NCBI GenBank assembly: GCA_949361645.1
Contig: OX442432.1
Location: forward strand, 687,733-751,732
Origin: Spongilla lacustris
Lineage: Eukaryota > Porifera > Demospongiae > Spongillida > Spongillidae
DNA length: 64,000 nt
Direction: 5' to 3'
Of this stretch, positions 24,693 through 36,900 are shown piece after piece (within the stretch, counting starts at the first letter, position 1; every line of letters begins with the position of its first letter). Both the position numbers and the translations under genes were made by a program. The notes below the pieces were generated by a model. That model saw nothing but the letters and a program-made list of their open reading frames with translations, had not been told where the DNA came from and did no database searches.

Positions 24693-24924
24693 TCCTTTTA
24701 TTCTCTCAACAAGGAAGTGTTATTTATAACAATAGAAGATCACGTGAGCGCACGAGATTCACTAATGACTGTAGTTAGCGGGGTAAGTGGCGCGAAAAAG
24801 GGGAGTTGTGGGTTAATACTTCACCTTCTTTTCCAGTTATTGCTTTGTCAGCATTGCTGCATGTCCTAAAAGCAGTGAACAGTATAATGTGCTGAATGAC
24901 ATCTCTGTTAGTGAAAGGAAAACG
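24693..24924. promoter_or_regulatory. Divergent intergenic region, TBP / BAZ1
   Basis: 232 bases between the start codons of two transcription-related genes. It contains a CACGTG E-box at about 24741 and no obvious TATA box. Shared promoter use is inference from spacing. Confidence 0.45.
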
Positions 24925-27900
24925 ATGCCCCTTCTTCACAACGCCCCTTTCAAACCAGAGCCGCCTCCAAGCGATTTGAGGCCGGATGAAGAGGTGTTCT
25001 TGTGTCGTCCCACCCAGGAAGTGTTCAGAGATTACGAGTAAGCAAGCGTAGTGCAAAACTCGTGCGCTAATTAGAAGTACCATTGTGCAGGTTCTCTTAA
25101 AAAAAAATTGAATTTAATTATAAGCGATGTATTAACGGTATCTGATAGCAGTGTGTCGTGTATGTCTCTTTTTAAATGAGTTCTCATTTTATTTTGAACA
25201 GGAAGTTCTTCAATCGCTATTACCTTTGCAACAGCCTTGTTTGGACTTGTGAATACTCGGGCAAAAATGGTCTCACTTATGCACAGGCCCTCACCAGCGA
25301 GAGGGAAACCAAGTCCCTCCTAGATGCAGTGCCTCCATACTTTCAGCGGGCCATCCTTGCTCTCGTCCACAATTCAGCACGTACAAATATGAAGGCACTG
25401 GAAGATGAAGTCATAGCCTTTTATCGTGAGAGGTTCATAGTAGGAGAGCACCTCGACCTGTCTGAGGCCACCACCAATGGCTGCAGGTAGATCTATGGCT
25501 GTGTTGTATAGCTGTATTGCTTATGCATATGCGTATGGCTGTATTGCTTATGCATGTATAGCTGTATTACTTATCCATATGCGTATGGCTGTATTGCTTA
25601 TGCATGTATGGCTGTATTGCTTATGCATGTATAGCTGTATTGCTTATGCATGTATAGCTGTATTGCTTATGTATGTATAGCTGTATTGCTTATGCATTGC
25701 ATATGCATGTATAGCTGTATTGCTTATGCATTGCGTATGCATATATAGCTGTATTGCGTATACATGTATAGCTGTATTGCGTATGCATGTATAGCTGTAT
25801 TGCTTATGCATGTATAGCTGTATTAATTGTGCATGTATGGCTGTATTGCTTATGCATATATAGCTGTATTGCGTATGCATGTATAGCTGTATTGCTTATG
25901 CATGTATAGCTGTATTGCTTGTGCATGTATGGCTGTATTGCGTATGCATGTATAGCTGTATTGTTTATGCATGTATAGCTGTATTACTTATGCATATGCG
26001 TATGGCTGTATTGCTTATGTGTATAGCTGTATTGTGTATGCATGTATAGCTGTATTGCTTATGCATGTATAGCTGTATTGCGTATGCATATATAGCTGTA
26101 TTGCATATGCGTATGGCTGTATTGCTTATGCATGTATAGCTGTATTGCGTATGCATGTATGGCTGTATTGCTTATGCATGTATAACTATTGTACTGTTAA
26201 TTTATACACTGGTGCAATCTGATTGTCTTTGCAAGAAAATCTGCTCTACTTGCATTGACATATGGGATTTTCAGGTCTTGTTCACAGGTGGTGGTAATGA
26301 AGGTGATCCCGCCAGAGTGTGATAAGGAGCATGCTGTGCAACCATTGTCCAAATCACCCACTCATCTGGCACCATGCACTGAGTGTGCAGCCAGTTCAGC
26401 TACAGGAGCCTGTACATGTACTCCCACCCTCCATGGAGCCACACCCACTCAACATGATGTCATGCCTACGCCCACACCTTCACTTCAGAATGGTTTGCTT
26501 GACACTTCCGCACCTTCACTTCAGAATGGTTTGCGTGACACTTCCACACCTTCACTTCAGAATGGTTTGCTTGACACTTCTCAACATCTAAAGTCAGCAA
26601 GCAGCTCAACTAAGAAGCGTACGAGTGCAAAGTGGTCCAGCCTTCCCCTCTCCCCAGAGGCCAACTTGGACCCATTGAAATACCAGTATATCGTCCAGGA
26701 TGTGGCCTTGCCAAGCACTGTGTTACAGGTTCAGGCCAGTCAGCTGAGGTGAGGCTTGATTATGGTACATCTGAGTGTATGGTGTGTGACTGGGTAAAAA
26801 CATGCTTATTTTCAACAGTCGCTCAAAGAGTGTTTTCACAAGAGAGAAAGTGAGAATCTTTATGAAGAATGCTTTGTACAAACCCAGCGATAAACACCCA
26901 ATCATGGTGAAGGTAAAAATAATAATAATAGGTAAATTAGCCATTGTGGGCATTAAATCCTTGCCCCTTCAACTTCAGGATCAGTATGTTCAGAAGTTCT
27001 CACTTGGACCGTTGTCCCAGGACTTCATTAGTGTCCTTTCGTCTCCAACGCTGAACTCGGATAAGAAGAGGAACCTTGCGCAAGCAAGCCTGGACAATTT
27101 TTTCAGTCCTGGATCAGGGTCTGAGCCCAAGAGGCCAAAGTCATTGAACACACCAGAAGGGTCATCCGGCAAAGCCAAAGGCTCGTCTCGTAAAGCAGGG
27201 AAGCTGAAGAAAACACCCAAAGGGAAAGGAGTAGGCAAAGGAAAGAAGTTGAAACCTCAAGCTCTGGGCGCAGATGCTGTGGGGGCCAGCACACCCAAGA
27301 TGAATGGACCCAAAACGCCGCAGTCCTTCTCTGTGGGTAAGATGGAAGCGCTGAAAGCTCTCAACAGAGCCAAGAAAATGAAGCAGATGGACCTCAAGAG
27401 AAGTGTGCATAAGAAGGAGACTTCTAAGCACGTGACTGAAGCTGAGTGGCACGAGATGCAGCAGAAAGTAGACGCACAGGTGGTGACACAAAGTCAGTTC
27501 AAAAAGGAGGAAAGGCTACAGAAGTTGAGGAGGTCTCACGAAATTAAGCGACAGGAGAGGATGCGGCAGAGGGAACTGATGAAGCCTCGTGAAGACTTGC
27601 TGTGTGAGGGTAGCATGGTGAGTGTGCTGTTTTGCGCGTGACAGAAGTGGTCATCGTCATTTTTCTCCCTCAGCCTTTGCCTGCTCCAGTTCCAGTGGTA
27701 TCGAAACTTCCTAATGAGCTGTTTGGGCAAACAGTCATGGTCATGGAGTTTTTGCACACTTTTGGGCCACTTTTCAACATCAAGGACTTCATTGCAGAGA
27801 CAATTACATTTGGTAAGGTTGTTCTTAGAGCAGGCATGCATCATGTGAGCTAGGGCAGTGGAGCATGCATCATGTGAGCTAGGGCAGTGGAACCAAGAAT

Positions 27901-30900
27901 TCAGCACATGCACGTTTATTTTTCTGGCACGTGGCAGCTGGTGCAGCTACGTTTTGGTTGTGTAGAAAATAGCGGCAAGGGTTCACTTTACAACCATTTG
28001 ATATATAGTAATTCCATGCACATTTATTGTCGACTCCCCCTCCATTTCCAGACCAAATGGAGTATGCTCTGATGTCCTGCAACTTGGACAGTCATCTATA
28101 CGACATCGTTAAGTTTCTTCTGCAAACCATTTTCGCATATAAAGAAGAGGAACACGAGTTTCATGTGGGCGTGGTTTCTAGTGAAAAGAAGTCCCTCCTT
28201 GAGACAGAAGGGAGTAAGAAGGAGGCTGAAGAGGTTAAGGAGGAAAGGGCCCATGTTCTGCAGGTTGAGTCCGATGACAAAGTCAGTGCTGACGGAGGGA
28301 CAAGGCCAGAGGCTGAGAAGAAGTCAGAAGATGGTCATCTCAGTGAGGAAGAGGAGGATGGAGTGGTGGTAGAAAAGAGACTTGACAGGAGGCTGGACAA
28401 CATCAAGGTCGCTGCAAGGGCCACAGCAAAGTGGTCTCTGGTGACGCAGTCTGCTTACCTCCACCAGCTCATTCTGGACCCGTACACATGTTCGGAGGTC
28501 CTGCGCCTCCACCTGTTGTCAAGTGGCGGGTATTTAGACACCGGAGAGAAAAGTTGGTTTAGGCATGCTCACCGAGGAGGATACAGTGATGCAGATGACC
28601 CTGCAGTTGAGCTTCAGTTGAGACGACCAGACATCCTTGATAGACTTGCACACATAACGGTGTACGATCTCCAGCCAGCTGACAAGCTGGAGGTGCTCTC
28701 CACCCTCTGCTCCCAGCTGCTCTCCTATTCGGTTGCCAGGGACCACGTTGAGGTGGCGAGGGCACGAGTAAAGAAGGCACAGAGAACACTGAGGGAACTT
28801 TGCTTGGCTGAGGATAGGAGGAAGAAGGAGAGAGAGCAGAAAGGAAAGAAGACAAAACCGAAGAACCAGGAAAAGCAGAAACGTGATAGGTTAGTTGTCT
28901 GTGTGATACAGTTGCCAGGCAGCATATACAGGAAATAGTTCAGATTCCCTGCCTGATTTTTTTTTATTTGGTGACTACTAGGATGAGGTTGACCAATGTC
29001 AGCATTGAGGGGGGAAAGTTAGCTGGTTTTACATGTAGACTATGAGATCAAAATCTGGGCTGGGAATCTGGTTATTTTCCTGTGACACTACATGTGACTA
29101 TTTAGCAGAAATATTTTGTTCATGTCACCGTCCTGCTATTAAGCTCACCGTCCTGCTATTAAGCTCACTTGCTCAACCACTAGTAACCCTATAATTGTGT
29201 GTGGGAACAAATGTGTCTATGATGTCTGGAAAAGTAGGTACAAAAAGTATTCTCCCATTTCTCGTCATTCCATTTCATTGAGGGTAAAGATCTGTCGTGG
29301 ATAGGGTGGTCTGGGAATAATAATTCAGTTGCTATATATGTTGGGTGGAGCTTTCTATGTAGGGAGTTGGTGATTTTTGGAAATGCTACTCACAGTGTAG
29401 ATGAAGGAATGCCAATTTTCTGCACCACAATTGGTAAATAATTGGGAATTCCATGCATTACCAGTAGTGAGGATTAAAAACTTATATATGTGTGCATGTC
29501 AGTGTAGTTCCTGTTGGGGTCTTCTAGAACACAGTGCTATTTTGTGTGAAGCTTCAGTATTGGATAGTCCATTGTATGATTCCTTAAGATCTACTAGTAA
29601 TTTTAAAGGGATTGTTTTGAATTGCTCCCTGATTGTAACGTTTCTTTCACATGTCTATGCGTCTATGCTACTTCAAAGTCTGAAGGGAGAAGAGAAGGCA
29701 ACAGGTCAAGGCACAGAGTCTGTAGGGGACAATGAACAGCCAAAACACCAGAACAAAAAGGCTACTGACCAAGGGGTCACATTGCCAGCCAGTGCAGAAG
29801 GCAGCTCTGTGGCTGCAGGAGCTGAACTGGTTGTCACTGACGATCCAATGGAGACAGAAGAAGAGCGAAAGATGAGAATTGAGCAGGAGATGGATGAACT
29901 GCACACGGAGATCGATGTTGCTTCAGCTGTCCTCCAGATTGTGCCCCTGGGGACAGATCGTTACCACCGGAGGTACTGGGTTTTCACCTGCCTGCCTGGG
30001 CTGTATGTAGAACACAAGGTGGATGTTTCCGATGATGCAAAGGTATTACTTGATGAGGTCAATCAACAAACCCTAGCATCTCACATGCAGCAGCCTACAA
30101 CATCCACTGATGAACACACACCCACGTCTTCCACAAATCCTACATGCACCCCATTAGGGAATGAAGTTCACTGGTCATGCTATTCCACAGAAGATATGAT
30201 CCAATCTCTCATCACTGTTTTAAACCTTCGTGGTACAAGAGAGCACAATCTGAGAGGGAAACTCATTGCTCAAAAGAACAACATCATTAGATCGCTGCAC
30301 AAGTGCCCATTCCAATCTTTCCAGTCACAGGATATAGGTGAACCCAAACCCCCCTCCTCGAAGACTGCCAGTGTAGTGTCCGAATGCTCCTCAAAGACCG
30401 CAAATGAGTTCCTCGAACTCTATCTTAGGGAACAAATCTTGGACATTGAGGAGAAAATATACCTAGGCAACCTAGGCCATTTGAGAGACGTTGCGAACAG
30501 GGCAGATTGGCGTAACATAATTGAGACCACCGGAGCTGCAGCAGTTGCTGCTAAGATGGAGGGTGACAGGTCAGAATTGGCACAAGTTTCCATTGCTAAC
30601 CAAGAAAATCATTCTGAAGTCAGCCAACCTGCAAAGGAAATAGCTGAGGGTGGAGTCCTTATGCCGGTTCCACCAATAGTTGATCCACTAGAGCAACTAT
30701 CTAGGTCCCTTCTGCAAGTGCAGGCAGGCATTGAAAAGAAGTATCTTATGCCACCTCTTGGAATGGCAGTTGATGAGAAGCATAAGAGGGGCAGTAAAAA
30801 GGCAGACACAGTTAAGGATAGTGATCTTTGTCTAGAGCAGTGGAAAACCTCCTTGGCCAAGTCTACTAGCTACGCACAAATCTTTGTTCACCTGGCTACA

Positions 30901-32198
30901 TTAGAAAGGGCTGTTATGTGGAGCAGGTCACTCATGAATGTGCGTTGTCGCATCTGCAGGCGCAAAGGTGGAGATGAATACATGCTACTCTGTGATGGCT
31001 GTGACCATGGCTATCATATGTTTTGCCTCCGTCCGCCACTGGTAGATGTGCCTGAGGGAGACTGGTTCTGTTATGACTGCAAGCCAGTCACCCCCAGCAA
31101 GACAAGAAAAAGAACTCAAAGAATACCCATCATAGAAAATTCTAGTGAAAGTGAAGAAGAGGAAGAAGAGGAGTACAGAAGTGAGGAAGAGCAGATTGGA
31201 GAACAAGATATCTCCGACGAAGAAGGACCTGTAACTGCTAGGTCAAGACGTTCCAAGGGTCAAGGTTCTGTGGAGGTTCGCCGGTCATCTAGACTTCAGA
31301 ACAGTAATGAGAAGAAACCAGAGAGTAAAGCCAAAGGCAAAAGTCCCCGTAGAAGGGTATCATTCATGTCTGAGCCAAGTCCTTGTAGTAAATCATCCTC
31401 TGGCACATCCCCGCAGTTGGACAGCAACCAGGGTCGTAAGAGGCCAAGGTCAGAAGAACGAATGCAAGCTTCCCTCTTTCTCACTAAGGCAGAAGGCATT
31501 GTTGCTGCAATTATTGACCTCCGTTGCTCGCAGCCTGTGTCAAAGAAAGCTGGCAGAGAGCAACAGGCACTAGAACTTCGGCTTTGTGAGGCTATTTGGG
31601 ATGAGATAAAGAATCACAAAGACAGCTGGCCATTTTTGGGACCAGTGAAGAAGAGAGAAGTAAGTCTTTAAATTTGCATTTAATCATTTTTTGCATTAGG
31701 AAGAAATAAATTAATTGATATCATTTTGAATATATAATGGTAGTTTGACCGTGAATATTAATTTAAGTGCTCTAAAAGCTTCATTTTGGACAGATCTGGT
31801 TAAACAGATTGATTTTTAGTAGGTGTTGACACCTGTGTGTGCAGACATTTATTTAATTAGCATCCAGTTAAAGCAACTTGTGGCTTTAACAGGCATTTCC
31901 TGTTTTCTAGTTCCCTGATTATGCTGATGTCATCACAACTCCAATGGACCTGAAGACCATCAAGAACAAGCTGAATGCCAGGGATTATGGGGGGCTGGAC
32001 TTCTTCCTTAAAGATATGGAGCTCATCTTTAGCAACTGTTTGCTATATCACAAGAGACACTCCGACATTGGTAAAGCTGGTGTCTTGCTGAAGAAGTTTT
32101 TTGACAAGAGGTGTAGTGACCTGGGACTCCATGACCTCCAGCTGTCGAAACTTGACCTGGGCTCCCGAGTGAACCTGCGTTCAAAACCTGGGAACTAG
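24925..32198 (+). CDS. BAZ1B: BAZ1-type chromatin remodeller subunit (WSTF/ACF1)
   Basis: Nine exons (24925-25037, 25202-25486, 26275-26748, 26819-26912, 26979-27617, 27674-27812, 28052-28889, 29679-31659, 31911-32198) sum to exactly 1617 codons. Domains in order: WAC (MPLLHNAPFKP, FNRYYLCNSLVWTC) at residues 1-130; a Lys-rich linker; a charged coiled region; DDT (LPNELFGQTVMVMEFLHTFG) near 560; WHIM modules (LRLHLLSSGGYL; VPLGTDRYHRRYWVF); a PHD finger (CRICRRKGGDEYMLLCDGCD) near 1290; an acidic stretch; and a bromodomain (FPDYADVITTPMDLKTIKNK, FSNC). Such proteins pair with the ISWI ATPase to space nucleosomes. The WAC start resembles ACF1 (BAZ1A), whereas the middle and the region before the PHD look more like WSTF (BAZ1B), so the symbol is provisional. 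Confidence 0.9.
25490..26188. repeat. Minisatellite TATAGCTGTATTGCTTATGC
   Basis: About 30 variable copies of a 23 to 24 base unit filling most of BAZ1 intron 2. GCTTATGC and GCGTATGC variants alternate, and units of two lengths are interspersed. Confidence 0.95.
28890..29678. other. BAZ1 intron 7, no separate gene
   Basis: A long AT-rich intron with a short direct repeat (CACCGTCCTGCTATTAAGCT, twice near 29130). The reading frame of exon 8 stays open leftward to 29401, but an AG acceptor at 29678 with a matching phase marks the exon start. Confidence 0.6.
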
Positions 32199-32823
32199 AG
32201 TCTGAGTAATTGACACGTCATTATACAGCCACTTTTAATACAGTTTTATGTTGCTCTTTCCTCTCAGTGCATGCAAAGATGTGTCATGAACAAACTGCAC
32301 AGTACCCTGTGTGTTCTATCGCACGACTCCATTTATCTATTGTCTATTTTACGCTTTACACTGCATAATTACCACCGTGTAATTACATAACGCGCAAGGA
32401 CAGTTTAGATCAGCAATTCGCTCTCATCTCGACCTACTCTAAAGCAAAGCCAAAGGTCTTTTTGGAGGGGATATGCTTTCTTCACGGTAAAAGTTTACAT
32501 GTACCTTGTCATCGTTTCAAAATTTGTGACAAGACAAAATTTTTAGTTACGCAATTGATTTGAAACAAGCTGCCACGAATATTTGTCGTTCCTGTAGTAT
32601 AACCCCACACCTGTGCTTTCTATGTGGAGTGTACCACACCATCAGTGTACGGTTTCATAGTGATGTCCCCGACAGTCAATTACATGCAATGTTATATAAT
32701 TGCGGATCGGATGTCATTTCTTGGAAGTTTACAGCTAGTTTGTGACAATATTAATTCTGGCCATCATTTTTACGACAACTTTTGTGTGTGCGTGCATGTA
32801 TTTAAAACCTTACCGGTAAACTG
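32199..32823. other. BAZ1 3' flank
   Basis: AT-rich sequence downstream of the BAZ1 stop; probably the 3' UTR and spacer. I see no gene. Confidence 0.45.
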
Positions 32824-33292
32824 GACCTTGTGCCACGCTGTATTTGTATTTCTTCATAGTACTAGTGCGGCGCGTAGGCTAGTTTTGCATCGAAATCTGT
32901 TTAATACTAATAAGTAGCTGGCTCGGCCCAAGGGTGTTTAGTCCAACTCTGCTGCTGGACATATCAGCACATTTAGCATGATTGCAGTTGTAGGACTTCA
33001 TAACGTAAGTGTTTCAACATGCATACCTTTCCTCAAATGGATGTCATTGTGGTAACCCCAACACCCTCATTAAACAATGCAAAGATATTACGTGTATGTG
33101 TAGGGGGAGAGAGATCTGATCAAATGTGCCATCAAGTGTATAATTATCACCATTCCTCCTGATAATGGCACTGTGTCCAGCAGCAGAGTTGGACTACACA
33201 CCCTTGGGCCGAGCCAGCTACTTATTAGTAACAGATTTCGATGCTTAGGCGCCGCATTATCAAGAAATACAAATACAGCCCGGCACAAGGTC
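32824..33292. mobile_element. Foldback element with ~120-base terminal inverted repeats
   Basis: Left arm 32824-32961 (starts GACCTTGTGCC) is the inverted copy of right arm 33174-33292 (ends GGCACAAGGTC), with shared inner blocks such as AAGTAGCTGGCTCGGCCCAA. The 212-base loop has no coding potential. The layout fits a non-autonomous DNA transposon. I could not find a target-site duplication. Confidence 0.75.
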
Positions 33293-33598
33293 GAGTAATC
33301 AAATGGAGAGTTCCTTATTATCTCACTAGCTGACAATGCATGTAATTTTTATTCATGTATGACATTCGCTTTTGGTCACCTTTAGCTTTGTGCGGGTGTG
33401 CCCACCCCTCGTATCCCCTTTGTGTTGCTCTTGAAGTCTTCAATCCTCTTGTGGCATGTAACGTGCGTACGCATCCTAATTTAGCGTTTTTTTTTTTTTT
33501 CGTTTCACAATTTATAATATTACATGCAATGTTTCAGTCCATAAGCTAATATACAGGCTAATATTATTGTTCGTACTGTTCGCATTGCCGTGGCTCTG

Positions 33599-33874
33599 AT
33601 GTTTAAGTTGCCAACACGTAGGAGCGAGCGCCGAGGTTCAGTCTACCTTGTGGATAAACGGACCAAGTCCGATGTGAGCTACAAGGAAGGAGAGTCCGTG
33701 AAGGTAGGTCATCGGTGCATTCTAGCGCCACCGTCCTGATGCATGGGCATACCTCAGAAGGTCCGTGCATCAGCGAGCTCCTTGGCACGCTGGTGCACGT
33801 GTAGGCTTATTGGCGTACGAACCCTGCTGCGTTGTTGTGTGTTTTTTTGTGGTAAAAGCAACAAACAGAGCGCT

Positions 33875-33930
<56 letters not shown>

Positions 33931-36900
33931 GTGTGTGTATTATTCGTGTGTATGTGTTACGCGTATTCGTCTGTATGTATAGTACTAAGCGTGTGAGCAG
34001 CGAGTACTCTGTGCGTGTTTGCGTGTGTTGTGCTGTGTGTATAAATGGTATACAAAAACTCGGACAGGTTGCGTGCTTCGGTACCTGATGGCGGAAGCAG
34101 ATGTGTGCGGATGGTGCGCAACAGCAAACTTGCGCGTTATAACAGAGACGTAAATAATCATTAAATCTAACTACATGTCGTGGTTCCAACAGGGACAGTT
34201 CACAGAATTGATTGTTTTGAAACGGAAGCGGCATATGTGGCCAATGCACCAGCCGGAGCGAGGATGTTTCTCGTGCAATGCTGCAACGATCTGTCTTTCT
34301 GTGGAACTCGGTTATGTTGTTATTTGAACTGCAAGGCTTTAATAATAGTGACGTCATGTTGTTTCGGTTTTCAGACAACAGCTGGGTCCTTTCATAGTTT
34401 TCCATTCCTCGTATCGTTGCGCGTGGTTGGGATGGTAACAAAATGGAACATAGTTTGTACATGTTGTAGACTGAGGTCCACTAAAGCATTAATTTTCCCT
34501 CCACCACTTTGCTTCCCTAAATCCACAACTGTATGGCTGACCCAATGTACTGTATAATGAATGCCCTACGTGGGTGTACACGCACCACGACAATAGTAAT
34601 GGAGACTGCACTGGAGAGAGATTATTGATTATAGTGGGCTGTACATAGTGACGTCCAAATATGGTCTAGCAAGTAGATAATCATTGCAGGCTGCTCATAT
34701 CCTGAATTCCACTTTACATCCCTCCCCTGCTCATTCCTTTGGTCAATTGAATTAACCCTTTGTTGCCTCATTGTAAATTAACCCTTTGTTGCCTCATTTT
34801 AAACTAACCCTTTGTTGCCTCATTGTGCACATCAGGAGTTCATCGACATGATGTGCAAGGAGCTCGGCATCATCCCGGTAGCCAGGGCCTTCTTTGGCCT
34901 CTGCCATCTGAAGACAGGGCGGTGTCTGAGCCCCTACCAGAGGCTCAGCCAGCAGGAGGCCCGCCACGACTATCAGCTACGCTTGGTGGTGCACTTATAT
35001 CAGAACAGCCTCATCCTGCAGAGGCTAAGCAAAGGGGCATACAATTACTACTATGACCAGGTGGGGGGTCTTATTGCAGCTTTGGCCATTGTTTTTGTGG
35101 GTGTGGCCCTCATCCTTATATGAGTTGTTCCTCTTCTCCTTCCTCCCCTCTCCTCTCCTCTCCTCCCCTCTCCTCTCTTTCCTCTCCTCCCCCTCCCCTC
35201 TCCTTCCTCCCCTCTCCTCTCCTTCCTCCCCTCTCCTCTCCTTCCTCCCTCCCCTCCCCTCTCCTCTCCTTCCTCCCCTCCCCTCTCCTCCCCTCTCCTC
35301 CCATCCTTTAGGTCAAGCATGACTTCCTGCACGACGAGCTATACCCACCCGTATCTGTCAACACCAAAGCATGGATGACTGGGATTGACATTGCCAGACA
35401 GGCTATGATGTCCAAAGAGAGCTTTGACGTATTAGTGTGAGCATCACTGGGGCCGGGGAGGGGGGCAGGGGGTGGGAGGAATAGGGGGAGGGGTGGGAAG
35501 GAGAGGGGAGGGAGGGTGTAGGAGAATCTGCTTATGTATGTTGGCTACAACTTTCTAGGAAGAGGAAAGCTGTGCTCGACGCCTGCATGCCGCCATCTTT
35601 GAAGAAGCCATGGAATTCAGATACGAAGATTCGTGACTCAGTGAAACAAGTGTTTGAGAAATTTAATGATGCAGGTTTTGACAGTGAAAACCACTTTAAA
35701 GCCAAGTACCTAGAAGTGTATGAGCAGGATAAGATGTGCGGTATCCATGTCTTCAAAGCTACCTGGGTAAGTGTGTTGTAAAGAGGGGAGGAGCACTGTA
35801 TCAAGGGGGAGGGGCATTTACCAAGGGTGAATATATTTATTACATTGTAGTTAGGAGAGCCATGCTTTATCTATGGCATTTTGTTGTGGCTGGATTTATA
35901 ACACATACATAACATTCACTCTACACAGATCACAAACACTATACCATCATCTCGGCTAGATGCCATTTTGTTGTTTTTGATATGTTAACTAGCCAAGATG
36001 GAGGGTGGTGTGTAAGGTCTTATAGATGGTTTAGCCCTGGTTGGATGGAAGCCATCCTCATGCACCTTGTGATGTTGATGTTGTATTATGGTTTCACAAC
36101 ATGAGTATGAAAAGCCACACCCAATGTATGGCTGCACCCATGTGTTTATTGAGTTGTACCACCTTTCCAGTCAAATGGAACTCATACTCCAAACACCCTT
36201 ACATTAACTCTCATCTCGTCAGAGTCTGGTATCAGTCGTGTAATGAAAGGCGCAGATGGAGAGGTGGGTGTGGCTAAGAATGCATTGATGAGGGCGTGTA
36301 TGATGGGTGTGGTCAAAGGACAGATTGGCAATGTGTGGTTTCTGTATGCAAATTGGTACGTTAATGTTAGTTGTGTGATGTTGTATGTGTGTGATGGTAT
36401 GTGGGATGGTGTGTGTGATGGTATGTGGGATGGTGTGTGGGATGGTGTGTGGGATGGTGTGTGTGGATGTATGTTGTGATTTTTGTGTGGTGATGTAGGT
36501 GTGTGGTGATGTACAACATGTAGGTGTGTGATGCTGGCATGGTGTGTGGAGATGTGTGTGGGGGGAGATGTTGGTATGTGTGGGGGGAGATGTTGGTGTG
36601 GGAGATGTGTGTGTGTGGAGATGTTGGTGTGTGTGGGGGGAGATGTTGGTGTGTGGGGAGATGTTGGTGTGTGGAGATGTTGGTGTGTGGAGATGTTGGT
36701 GTGGGAGATGTTGGTGTGTGGAGATGTTGGTGTGTGGAGATGTTGGTGTGTGGAGATGTTGGTGTGGGAGATGTTGGTGTGTGGAGATGTTGGTGTTGTG
36801 TGGGGAGATGTTGGTGGTGTGTGTTGTGTATGGAGATGTTGGTGTGTGGAGATGTGTGTGTGGGGAGATGTTGGTGTGTGTGGAGATGTGTGTGGAGATG

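Noticed and set aside
29401..29678. Leftward extension of the long BAZ1 exon to an ATG at 29401
   Set aside because: The extension is AT-rich with no BAZ1 similarity, while an acceptor at 29678 joins in phase with the preceding exon donor at 28889.
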